Shown: positions 1-6,529 of the stretch, piece by piece
Layout: every line of letters begins with the position of its first letter
Position numbering within the stretch: the stretch's first letter is position 1
Notes under the pieces: model-generated
What the model was told of the DNA's origin: nothing
Databases searched by the model: none
Seen by the model: the letters and a program-made list of their open reading frames with translations, nothing else
Made by a program: the position numbers and the translations under genes
Source of the DNA: an uncultured Gemmobacter sp.
Lineage (GTDB): Bacteria; Pseudomonadota; Alphaproteobacteria; Rhodobacterales; Rhodobacteraceae
Assembly: GCA_937983495.1 (NCBI GenBank)
Contig: CALKAA010000118.1
Span: 1-10,633 of the forward strand
Direction of reading: 5' to 3'
Length of the DNA: 10,633 nt

Positions 1-75
1 CGTGGCCCCCAGGGCCGCCGCAGGCAGACCGATGCGGCGGGCGGTGGAAGGGGCGGCGATCGGTTCAAGCCGCAT
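1..75 (-). CDS. ABC transporter permease, BMP-type importer (N-terminal fragment)
   Basis: Only the first 25 codons lie in the window, and the gene continues past the left edge. Translation from the ATG at 75..73 gives MRLEPIAAPSTARRIGLPAA and then a small hydrophobic stretch. This would fit the cytoplasmic start and beginning of the first membrane helix of an inner-membrane permease. The start lies inside the end of the ATPase gene (11-bp overlap, different frame), so the two are probably translationally coupled. BMP-family importers are normally encoded as binding protein, fused ATPase and two permeases, and a permease is expected exactly here. The assignment rests mostly on context; the fragment is too short to prove the family. 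I know of no reason to prefer another start. Confidence 0.6.
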   Translation of the reverse strand, partial: MRLEPIAAPSTARRIGLPAAALGAT

Positions 76-1591
76 GGTCAAACCCCTCGCCTGCCATCCA
101 CAGCCCCAGCTCCGCCGCCGTCTTTTCGCCGCGCGCAAAGCCGGGCGACAGCCGCCCCTCCGACATCACATGTATCACATCGGCAAGGCCCATGATCTCG
201 TCCAGATCCTCCGAGATCAGCAGCACCGCCGCCCCGGCATCGCGCGCCGCGATCAGCCGTGATTGCACCCAGGCAATCGCCCCCACATCCAGCCCCCGCA
301 CCGGCTGATTGGCCAGAATGATCTTCGGTCCCGGCTCCAGCACCCGGCCCAGGATCAGTTTTTGCATATTCCCGCCCGACAGCAGCCGGATGCGCGCGCC
401 CGGACCGGGGCAGCGCACATCGTAACGGGCGATGATGTCGCGGGTGAACGCCTCGGCGGCCCGCCAGTCGATCAGGCCATGGCGGCTGAACTCGGGCCGC
501 CAATAACCCTCCAGCACGGCGTTCTCTGTCAGGCTGAAATCGGCCACCGTGCCGGTCTTGTGACGGTCTTCCGGGATGCGGGCAATGCCGTGGCGAATGG
601 CGGCGCGCGGGGTCCATGCGCCCGGCACCTCCTCCAGCACCAGCCGCCCTTCTGCCGGGCTGGCAAGGCCCGAGATCAGATCGGCCAGCGCCGCCTGCCC
701 ATTGCCCGAGACCCCGGCAAGGCCGACAATCTCACCCGCCCGCAATGCCAGGTCGACCCGCTTCAACCCCGGTGCCGCCCCTTTATCGGGCGTGGTCACC
801 GCCTCCAACCGCAACCGGGGCGCACCGGCCATGGCGGGCCGTGCCTCGGGCCGTGCCACCTCGCCGCCCACCATCAGCGCGGCCAGCTCTGCGCCAGAGG
901 TTTGCGCCGTGGTGACCTCGCCCACCACCTTGCCATGCCGCAACACCACGCAGCGATCGGCAATCGCCATCACCTCATGCAGCTTGTGGCTGATGAACAG
1001 GATCGAAAGCCCCTGCGCAATCGCGCGCCGCAGCGTGGCAAACAGCGCCTCGGCCTCTTGCGGGGTCAGCACGGCAGTCGGTTCATCCAGAATGAGGATG
1101 CGCGCCTCGCGATACAGCGCCTTGAGGATCTCCACCCGCTGCCGCTCGCCCACAGTCAGGCTGCCTACACGGGCATCGGGATGCACCGCCAGCCCGAAAT
1201 CCTGCGCCAATTGCACCACCCGCGCCCGTGCCGCCGCGCGACCCTTACCCATCCGCCACAGGCTTTCGGTGCCAAGGCGGATATTGTCCAACACTGACAG
1301 ATTGTCGGCCAGCGTGAAATGCTGATGCACCATGCCCACCCCCGCCGCCAGCGCGGCGCGGGGATTGCCGGGGGGCAGGGGTTGGCCGAACACCTCCACC
1401 CCGCCCGCATCGGCGGTATAATGGCCGAACAGAATGTTCATCAGCGTGGTCTTGCCCGCGCCATTCTCGCCCAGCAGGGCCACCACCTCGCCGCGATGCA
1501 GGGTCAGGCTGATACCGTCATTCGCCACCAGCGCGCCAAAGCGCTTGGTGATGCGATCCAGCCGCATCACCACATCTGCTGCGCCGCTCAC
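65..1591 (-). CDS. Sugar/nucleoside-type ABC transporter ATPase with two nucleotide-binding domains
   Basis: A 508-residue cytoplasmic ATPase that energises import of the ligand held by the BMP-type binding protein encoded just upstream. It has two fused ABC domains, as in RbsA/MglA and NupO/YufO-type proteins. Domain 1 (about residues 8-240) has Walker A GENGAGKTT from residue 41, Q-loop Gln90, a signature region reading LTVGERQR (145-152), Walker B ILILDEP (165-171) and switch His202. Domain 2 (about 258-500) has a degenerate Walker A (GLAGVSGNGQAAL, no Lys), an intact LSGGN signature (404-408) and a Walker B-like ILANQP lacking the Asp-Glu pair. Such asymmetry is usual in this family, so probably one composite ATP site is fully active. 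The start is GTG at 1591, sharing a 4-bp GTGA overlap with the stop of the binding-protein gene. The family is secure. Nucleoside or nucleobase as substrate is inferred from the BMP partner. Confidence 0.93.
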   Translation of the reverse strand: MSGAADVVMRLDRITKRFGALVANDGISLTLHRGEVVALLGENGAGKTTLMNILFGHYTADAGGVEVFGQPLPPGNPRAALAAGVGMVHQHFTLADNLSVLDNIRLGTESLWRMGKGRAAARARVVQLAQDFGLAVHPDARVGSLTVGERQRVEILKALYREARILILDEPTAVLTPQEAEALFATLRRAIAQGLSILFISHKLHEVMAIADRCVVLRHGKVVGEVTTAQTSGAELAALMVGGEVARPEARPAMAGAPRLRLEAVTTPDKGAAPGLKRVDLALRAGEIVGLAGVSGNGQAALADLISGLASPAEGRLVLEEVPGAWTPRAAIRHGIARIPEDRHKTGTVADFSLTENAVLEGYWRPEFSRHGLIDWRAAEAFTRDIIARYDVRCPGPGARIRLLSGGNMQKLILGRVLEPGPKIILANQPVRGLDVGAIAWVQSRLIAARDAGAAVLLISEDLDEIMGLADVIHVMSEGRLSPGFARGEKTAAELGLWMAGEGFDHAA

Positions 1592-2601
1592 GACGATTTC
1601 GGCTCGCTGTCGTCAATCGTCACGGTGAAGCTGCCATCCTTGATCGCGGCCTCCTTCTCGGCCACCAGCTTCAACGCGGCCTCCGGCACCTTGCCGGCAA
1701 ATGTGCCCAGCGGGGCCAGCGAACATCCGCCCGCTTTCATCTGGCTATAGACCCCGTAATTATCGGCCTTGAAGCTGCCCGCCTTGATCGCCTCCAGCGC
1801 GGCGGTCAGTGTCGGTTCAAAATGCCACAGCGCCGAGGCCACCACGGTCTCCGGGTAATCGGTCTGCGTGTCGATCACATTGCCAATCGCCAGCTTGCCG
1901 CGCTCCTTGGCCGCATCCGACACGCCAAAGCGCTCCGCATAAAGCAGGTCCGCCCCGCCGTCGATCATCGCGAAGGCGGTTTCCTTGGCCTTGGGCGGAT
2001 CGAACCACGAGCCGATGAAGCTGACCTGGAACTTTGCATCCGGCCGGGTTTCGCGCACCCCCGCCATGAAGGCATTCATCAGCCGGTTCACCTCGGGGAT
2101 GGGGAAGCCGCCCACCATGCCAATGCTGCCCGTCGTGGTCATCGCGCCTGCAATGATGCCCGACAGGTAAGAGGCGTCCTGAATGTAGTTGTCGAATACC
2201 GCGAGGTTCGGCACTGCCTCATCCGGCATCAGCGAAGACCCCATCAGGAACTTCACATCCGGGTATTCTGCCGCCACCTCACGCGCCTCGGCCTCCACCC
2301 CGAAAATCTCGCCCACGATCAGCGTCACGCCGCTTTCGCAATATTCCCGCATCACGCGCGGATAATCGGTATTGGCGACGTTTTCGGTATAGGTGTAATC
2401 CACCCCGCCCGCCGCTTTGGCAGCTTCGGCGGCGATATGGATGCGGCTCACCCATTGCTGTTCCACAGGCACGGTATAGATGCCCGCGATCTTGATCGGG
2501 TCTTGCGCCCGCGCGGTGCGCGGCATGGCGAGGGCCAATGCAGCCGCACCGGCGCTCAGCATGAGGCCCCGGCGGGTAAGGGTAAAGACGGCCTTGGTCA
2601 T
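1588..2601 (-). CDS. BMP-family (PF02608) periplasmic substrate-binding protein
   Basis: A 337-residue binding protein of the basic membrane protein / PnrA-like family, the ligand receptor of the importer. The N-terminus has a twin-arginine-like signal: TRRGLML around residues 9-15, a hydrophobic stretch at 16-27, and a probable cleavage after ARA at residue 32. There is no lipobox Cys, so it should be soluble in the periplasm, unlike the Gram-positive and spirochaete lipoproteins. The mature part opens with IKIAGIYTVPVEQQW and carries the family's alternating strand/helix pattern (VGEIFGVEAEA, GIIAGAMTTTGSIGMVGGF, GADLLYAERFG). ATG at 2601 is preceded by AGGGAG (2614..2609) with 7-nt spacing. 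It is first in a binding protein-ATPase-permease operon. BMP proteins commonly bind purine nucleosides. The 'PVEQQW' region differs from the segment I associate with PnrA, so the ligand could be another nucleobase-like molecule. Confidence 0.9.
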   Translation of the reverse strand: MTKAVFTLTRRGLMLSAGAAALALAMPRTARAQDPIKIAGIYTVPVEQQWVSRIHIAAEAAKAAGGVDYTYTENVANTDYPRVMREYCESGVTLIVGEIFGVEAEAREVAAEYPDVKFLMGSSLMPDEAVPNLAVFDNYIQDASYLSGIIAGAMTTTGSIGMVGGFPIPEVNRLMNAFMAGVRETRPDAKFQVSFIGSWFDPPKAKETAFAMIDGGADLLYAERFGVSDAAKERGKLAIGNVIDTQTDYPETVVASALWHFEPTLTAALEAIKAGSFKADNYGVYSQMKAGGCSLAPLGTFAGKVPEAALKLVAEKEAAIKDGSFTVTIDDSEPKSS

Positions 2602-2631
2602 TGAGGAACTCCCTGGGTGTCTGGTTATTAT

Positions 2632-2647
2632 TTGACCAAACGGTAAA
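2632..2647. promoter_or_regulatory. Putative RutR-like operator upstream of the BMP importer operon
   Basis: The plus strand reads TTGACCA-AA-CGGTAAA. The E. coli RutR consensus is TTGACCA-NN-TGGTCAA. The left arm matches all 7 positions and the right arm matches 5 of 7. The site lies about 30 nt upstream of the binding-protein ATG and next to an AT-rich segment (minus strand CAAATAATAACC) that could be part of the promoter. RutR is a TetR-family repressor released by uracil/thymine, and related regulators control nucleobase genes in proteobacteria. The site therefore fits control of a nucleobase or nucleoside importer. The match is seen in the sequence; the identity of the regulator is inferred. 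Confidence 0.5.
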
Positions 2648-2702
2648 TCCGAGGGCGCGATTCCCCAAAGAAAACTTGCTCAGCTTTGCGCCAGCGCAGG
2701 CC

Positions 2703-2736
2703 AAAAACACCAAACCCCGCACGGGGCGGGGCTTGG
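2703..2736 (-). terminator. Rho-independent terminator downstream of manC
   Basis: On the minus strand an 11-bp stem CCAAGCCCCGC / GCGGGGTTTGG (one G-T wobble, 5-nt loop CCCGT) is followed by TGTTTTT. The arms are at 2736..2726 and 2720..2710, and the T-tract is at 2709..2703. It begins 22 nt after the manC stop and lies well before the BMP operon start. It should end the manC transcript and isolate the importer operon. On the plus strand the 3' side reads GTTGATTAAATTTTA, which is a poorer tail, so function is mainly on the minus strand. Confidence 0.8.
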
Positions 2737-2758
2737 TTGATTAAATTTTAGGCAAACT

Positions 2759-4186
2759 TTAGCCCTTGGCCCCCTGGCCACGGGAATAGACATCCTCATA
2801 GCGCACGATGTCATCTTCACCGAGATAGGCCCCGGTTTGCACCTCGATCAGCACCATCGGCACCTGACCGGGGTTTTCCATCCGATGTTTGGCCCCGAGG
2901 GGGATATAGACCGATTGGTTCTCGGTTACCAATTGCACCGTGTCATCAATCGTGACGCGGGCGGTGCCCGAAACCACGATCCAATGTTCCGAGCGGTGGA
3001 AATGGCTTTGCAGCGACAGCGCCGCGCCGGGATGCACGGTGATCCGCTTCACCTGAAAACGGTCGGCCAGCGCCAGCGTCTCGAACCAGCCCCAGGGCCG
3101 GTGATCGCGCGGAAAGGCCTCGGCCTGACGCGCGCCCTTGGCCTTCAGCGCATCAACCGCACGTTTCACATCCTGCGCGCGGCTGCGATCGGCGACCAGC
3201 ACCGCGTCATTCATGGCGACGGCGATGATATTGGTCAGGCCAATGCCCACCAGCTCCACCCCGTCACTATCCGAGCGCAGCAGCGTATCGGCGCAATCAA
3301 TCGCCACCACCTCACCCGAGGTCGATACACCTGCCGCATCGCACCCCATCTCACGCGCCACGGCATCCCAGCCGCCCAGATCGTTCCAGCCCGCATCATA
3401 GGCCACCACCGACAGGTTCGGCGCGCGTTCCATCACGGCGTAGTCAATCGAGATCGCCTCGGCCTTGTCCCAGGCCGCCGCATCCAGCCGCAAAAAGCCC
3501 AGATCGGCGCGGGCATTGGCCATCGAGGCCTCTACCGGGGCCAGCAAGGCCGGGGCATGGGCGCGGAAAGCCTCCAGCATGGTGCGGGCCGAGAACAGGA
3601 ATATCCCGGCATTCCACAGGAAGTTTCCGGCGGCCAGCATGGCCTCAGCCCGCGGCAGATCGGGTTTTTCAACAAAACGGGTCAGCGGCACCGCCGCTTC
3701 GCCCGCGGGGGCCGAAAGCTCCAGCCAGCCATAGCCGGTTTCCGGATGGGTGGGGGTGATGCCAAAGGTAACGATCTGCCCGGCCTGCGCGGCAGGCACG
3801 CCCCGCGCCACAGAGGCGCGGAAAGCCTCCGGCTTGGCAATCGCGTGATCCGATGGTGCGACCAGCAGCAGGGCGTCGGGATCAGTCGCCGCCACTTGCA
3901 GAACGGCTGCCAGCACGGCCGGGGCGGTGTTGCGCGCCGAAGGCTCGATCAGGATCGCGCCGGGATCAATCCCCGCCGCCTGCAATTGCTCGGTCACGAT
4001 GAAGCGGAAATCCGACCCGGTCACCACCACAGGTGCCGCGAAACCCGGCCCGGCCAGGCGGCGGGCCGAGGCGGTGAACAGGCTCTCCGCCCCCGTCAAC
4101 GGCACGAATTGCTTGGGATAGCTTTTCCGCGACAGCGGCCAAAGCCGCGTGCCAGATCCGCCGCAGAGAAGAACAGGAGTGATCAT
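2759..4186 (-). CDS. manC: Mannose-1-phosphate guanylyltransferase / mannose-6-phosphate isomerase
   Basis: A 475-residue bifunctional cytoplasmic enzyme of the ManC/AlgA/XanB/CpsB type. It isomerises fructose-6-P to mannose-6-P and makes GDP-mannose from mannose-1-P and GTP, for capsule, exopolysaccharide or LPS sugars. The N-terminal pyrophosphorylase domain shows GGSGTRLWPLSRKSYPKQF (residues 9-27), RNTAPA near 85, PSDH near 111 and FVEKP (171-175). The C-terminal type II isomerase cupin shows RPWGWFE (363-369), LSLQSHFHRSEHWIVVSGTA with probable metal ligands Gln393, His395 and Glu400, then VYIPLGAKHR with His434, and GEDDIVRYEDVYSR. The start at 4186 gives the canonical MITPVLLCGGSGTR. 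A 45-codon upstream extension exists but is low-complexity and reaches toward the kinase gene, so I excluded it. The gene lies 74 bp after the histidine kinase on the same strand with no clear terminator between them, so read-through is possible. A terminator follows it. Confidence 0.95.
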   Translation of the reverse strand: MITPVLLCGGSGTRLWPLSRKSYPKQFVPLTGAESLFTASARRLAGPGFAAPVVVTGSDFRFIVTEQLQAAGIDPGAILIEPSARNTAPAVLAAVLQVAATDPDALLLVAPSDHAIAKPEAFRASVARGVPAAQAGQIVTFGITPTHPETGYGWLELSAPAGEAAVPLTRFVEKPDLPRAEAMLAAGNFLWNAGIFLFSARTMLEAFRAHAPALLAPVEASMANARADLGFLRLDAAAWDKAEAISIDYAVMERAPNLSVVAYDAGWNDLGGWDAVAREMGCDAAGVSTSGEVVAIDCADTLLRSDSDGVELVGIGLTNIIAVAMNDAVLVADRSRAQDVKRAVDALKAKGARQAEAFPRDHRPWGWFETLALADRFQVKRITVHPGAALSLQSHFHRSEHWIVVSGTARVTIDDTVQLVTENQSVYIPLGAKHRMENPGQVPMVLIEVQTGAYLGEDDIVRYEDVYSRGQGAKG

Positions 4187-4260
4187 CGAAACCCCGAGCG
4201 TCGCCAATATCAGAGGCAAACTAACCCGCCCCGGCGCGAAAGGACAGGCCCCGCCATGCG

Positions 4261-5499
4261 CTATCTGCGCAAGGGGCCGAAATCCAGCCGCACCGTGGCC
4301 CGCCCGCCCTCGATGCGCCATTCCGGGTTCAGCCCCAGATCGCGCGCCAGCGTCTCGGCGATGAACAGGCCCAGCCCCATGCCCTCTGATCCCTCGCGCC
4401 GGTCAAACGGGGTGGGGCGGAAGGCTGCACCTTCGGCCACCGCGTTGGAGAGGTTCAGCACGCCCGAGGGCTCCAGCCGCAGCCGCACCTCTCCGGTGCC
4501 ATGCTGCACCGCGTTTTCCAGCAGATTGCGCAGCAGGATCGCCAGCGCATCGGCATCGGCACGCAAGGGTAGCGTGGTCAGATCGCCATCATCCAGCCGC
4601 GCCTTCACCCCGGTCTGGCACGCGACCTCCTCCACGATCAAAGGCAGCACCCGCAACAGATCGGCCTCGGTGCGATGCTGGCCCAAGCCGGCTTCGGTGC
4701 GCGCCAGTTGCAGCAGCCGCTCCACTCGCCGCGCCAGCGTGTCCAGTGTGTCTATCGCGGCGGTGGCGCTGCCCAGTGCCAGTTGCGCCCGCGCCGTCGC
4801 CAGCGGTGTGCGCAGTTCATGCGCCGCATTGGCTACGAAATGCCGTTCGGCCGCCCGCAGCGCGGCGATCCGGTCCAGATAGAGATTCAGCGCCTGCGCC
4901 AGCGGCTGCATCTCGCGCGGCAGGCCCGCATCGGGCAGCGCCGCCAGATCATCGGGGCGGCGCGACGCCACCTGATCGGCAAAAGCCCCCACCGGGCGCA
5001 GCGCCCCCAGAACCACCCGACGGGCCAGCAGCACCACCAGCGCCAGCAGAGGCAGCAGCAACACGACGAAGGCGCTGCCTGCTTCCATCACCTCCTCGCG
5101 TCGCCATGCCCGGCTGTGGCCGATCTCGATCACCGCCTCATCCGCGGTCTGCCGATACACGCGCCAGCCATCGGCCTCAGCAAAGCCATCTTTTGTCATC
5201 ACAGGCCAGGGGGCCAAAGGCGGCGTGCCATGTTCGGGATAGATGCGCATCATCTGCTCATCATCATCGGGCGAAAGGCCCAGCGCGCGCGGAATGGCAT
5301 CGCGGCCATGGCCATGCTCGGCGGAATCGAGCAGCAGGGCCGTCACCTCGGCGACCTTCTGCATCTCCTCGTCGAACATCTCGTTCATCTCATGGCTCAA
5401 CGCCCAGACCGCAAGGCCAATGGTGGCGATCCAACCCACGGCCACTGTGGCCAGCACATGCCGCGTCAGCCGCCCAAGCAAAGACCAGCGCGCGCTCAT
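4261..5499 (-). CDS. Sensor histidine kinase, QseC/PmrB/TctE-like
   Basis: A 412-residue inner-membrane sensor kinase that should phosphorylate the response regulator encoded immediately upstream (ATGA overlap). Transmembrane helix 1 is about residues 12-34. A periplasmic domain of roughly 100 residues follows, with several acidic stretches (NEMFDEEMQ, SPDDDEQ) and His residues (EHGHGRD near 61-67). Helix 2 is about 140-160, then a HAMP-like linker. The HisKA H-box is FVANAAHELRTPLA with phospho-acceptor His227. The catalytic domain has an N-box LLRNLLENAVQHG (Asn325, Asn329) and a G2 box EGMGLGLFIAE (372-382). The usual DxGxG (G1) is not obvious: the expected place reads VLNLSNAVAEG. Family and partner are secure. 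The signal is unknown; an acidic sensor domain suggests cations, metals or cationic peptides, as in PmrB, but that is inference. Confidence 0.92.
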   Translation of the reverse strand: MSARWSLLGRLTRHVLATVAVGWIATIGLAVWALSHEMNEMFDEEMQKVAEVTALLLDSAEHGHGRDAIPRALGLSPDDDEQMMRIYPEHGTPPLAPWPVMTKDGFAEADGWRVYRQTADEAVIEIGHSRAWRREEVMEAGSAFVVLLLPLLALVVLLARRVVLGALRPVGAFADQVASRRPDDLAALPDAGLPREMQPLAQALNLYLDRIAALRAAERHFVANAAHELRTPLATARAQLALGSATAAIDTLDTLARRVERLLQLARTEAGLGQHRTEADLLRVLPLIVEEVACQTGVKARLDDGDLTTLPLRADADALAILLRNLLENAVQHGTGEVRLRLEPSGVLNLSNAVAEGAAFRPTPFDRREGSEGMGLGLFIAETLARDLGLNPEWRIEGGRATVRLDFGPLRR

Positions 5500-6149
5500 G
5501 CGATCACATACCCCAAGCCCCGTCGGGTCTCGATCACGCCGGGCCCCAGCTTCTGCCGCAGGCGTGAGACGTAAACCTCCACCGCATTGCCCTCGATCGT
5601 GTCATCGAAGGTATAAAGCGCTTCCTCCAGCGCGGCTTTGCTGAGAATGCGGCCCCGCGCCCCCAACAGCGCCTCGAACAGCGACCATTCCCGCGCGGTC
5701 AGCCGCAGCTCCTCACCATCGCGCCAGACCTTCGCCCCCGCCCGGTCCACCTCCAGCCCGGCGACCATCAGCCGGTTGGCGGGCAGACCTTGCCCGCGCC
5801 GCGCATGGGCCCTGATGCGCGCCGACAGCTCGCGCAGGTCAAAGGGCTTCACCACATAGTCATCCGCCCCGGCATCCAGCCCGGCGATGCGGTCGCTGAT
5901 CTGGTCGCGCGCCGTGGCGATCAGCACGGGCGTCCGATCCCCCGCAGCCCTGCGATGGCGCAGCAAGGTCAGGCCCGATCCATCCGGCAGGCCCAGATCC
6001 AGAATGACACAGGCATATTCGGCCACCGCCATGGCTGCCCCGGCCTCGTCCAGCGTGGCGGCATGATCGACAGCATGGCCCTCGCCGCGCAGAAACTCCT
6101 GCACCGCGCGGGCCAGATCGGGCGTGTCTTCCACCAGAAGCAATCTCAT
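5496..6149 (-). CDS. OmpR-family response regulator, QseB/PmrA-like
   Basis: A 217-residue DNA-binding response regulator. The receiver domain (1-115) has acidic pocket Glu7/Asp8, phospho-acceptor Asp51 in VILDLGLPDGSG, Thr79 in LIATARD and Lys101 in VVKPFD. A winged-helix effector domain (about 125-217) has LTAREWSLFEALL, LSKAALEEALY and the recognition region EGNAVEVYVSRLRQKLG, followed by the wing ETRRGLGYVIA. I chose ATG at 6149 because MRLLLVEDTPDL is the standard receiver start; 83 upstream in-frame codons lack any domain and cover the promoter region. Its stop overlaps the kinase start by 4 bp. The divergent plus-strand operon has an 11-bp-periodic repeat in its upstream region, so this regulator probably controls that operon and itself. 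Confidence 0.94.
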   Translation of the reverse strand: MRLLLVEDTPDLARAVQEFLRGEGHAVDHAATLDEAGAAMAVAEYACVILDLGLPDGSGLTLLRHRRAAGDRTPVLIATARDQISDRIAGLDAGADDYVVKPFDLRELSARIRAHARRGQGLPANRLMVAGLEVDRAGAKVWRDGEELRLTAREWSLFEALLGARGRILSKAALEEALYTFDDTIEGNAVEVYVSRLRQKLGPGVIETRRGLGYVIA

Positions 6150-6196
6150 GCCTGCGATCCTAGGCCCCTGTCGCGACAAGTGCAAATTCTTGAATC

Positions 6197-6215
6197 CTGT
6201 AAGGCTGCTGCAAGG
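6197..6215. promoter_or_regulatory. PmrA/QseB-type direct-repeat site in the divergent promoter region
   Basis: The plus strand has CTGTAAGG (6197-6204) and CTGCAAGG (6208-6215), 11 bp apart and 7/8 identical. Read on the minus strand this is CTTGCA-N5-CTTACA, the hexamer-N5-hexamer geometry of PmrA boxes. A CATAAGGTAT segment at 6226-6235 is a possible -10 for the plus operon (CATAAG matches TATAAT at 4 of 6), with no recognisable -35, as expected of an activator-dependent promoter. The site sits between the response-regulator start and the PepSY start, so it could serve both directions. Repeat and spacing are seen directly; binding by the neighbouring regulator is inferred. Confidence 0.55.
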
Positions 6216-6262
6216 TTGGGGGGGCCATAAGGTATCACGGCATCGAACCAAGGAGTAACCAG

Positions 6263-6529
6263 ATGCGCAAGATCGTGATCCTCTCGGCTTTGGCTTTTGG
6301 CGCGGCAACCCTGCCCGCGCTGGCCGAGGATGACCGCTGCACCGTGCCCGCCGCCGAATGGCGCTCGGAGGCCGACCTAACCGCCGATCTGACGGCAAAA
6401 GGCTGGACCATCAGCCAGATCAAGAAGGAAGATGGCTGCTACGAGGTCTATGGCAAAGACAAAGATGGCACCAAACAAGAGGCCTTCATCGACCCGAAAA
6501 CCTTTGAAATCGTCGGCCATGACGACTGA
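6263..6529 (+). CDS. Small secreted PepSY-domain protein
   Basis: An 88-residue exported protein. It has a Sec signal peptide (MRKIVILSALAFGAATLPALA, cleavage after Ala21) and a single short PepSY-like domain (PF13670 type): helix SEADLTADLTAKGWTISQIKKE, then strands DGCYEVYGKDKDGTKQEAF and IDPKTFEIVG. Mature Cys26 and Cys59 could form a disulfide in the periplasm. AGGAG at 6251-6255 with 7-nt spacing supports the ATG. It is the first gene of the plus-strand operon and overlaps the cytochrome gene by 11 bp. Small PepSY proteins are often found beside QseB/PmrA-type two-component systems and may act as periplasmic inhibitors or ligand sensors. Its exact job here is unknown. Confidence 0.85.
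   Translation: MRKIVILSALAFGAATLPALAEDDRCTVPAAEWRSEADLTADLTAKGWTISQIKKEDGCYEVYGKDKDGTKQEAFIDPKTFEIVGHDD

Noticed and set aside
263..1297. Long plus-strand frame (344 codons) opposite the ABC ATPase
   Set aside because: The minus strand encodes a complete ABC ATPase with all motifs; the antisense translation is His/Arg/Gln-rich without recognisable structure.
4187..4321. 45-codon N-terminal extension of manC
   Set aside because: Family members begin at MxxPVLLCGGSGTR; the extension has no conserved features and reaches into the kinase gene.
2837..4882. 681-codon plus-strand open frame opposite manC and the histidine kinase
   Set aside because: Antisense shadow of two well-supported genes. 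It is rich in Arg, Gln, Ser and Pro with no domain motif, spans the gene boundary, and is typical of GC-rich codon bias.
4675..5574. Plus-strand frames opposite the histidine kinase (273-299 codons)
   Set aside because: Low-complexity Arg/Pro/Gln/His sequence crossing the kinase/regulator junction; no domain and no ribosome site.
6150..6398. 83-codon N-terminal extension of the response regulator
   Set aside because: Receiver domains start at the MRLLLVED position; the extension covers the divergent promoter and part of the PepSY gene.
6432..6518. 29-codon N-terminal extension of the cytochrome b561 gene
   Set aside because: It lies wholly inside the PepSY coding region in another frame, is Lys/Ser-rich, and cytochromes of this type start shortly before the VWDPLQRGFHW segment.
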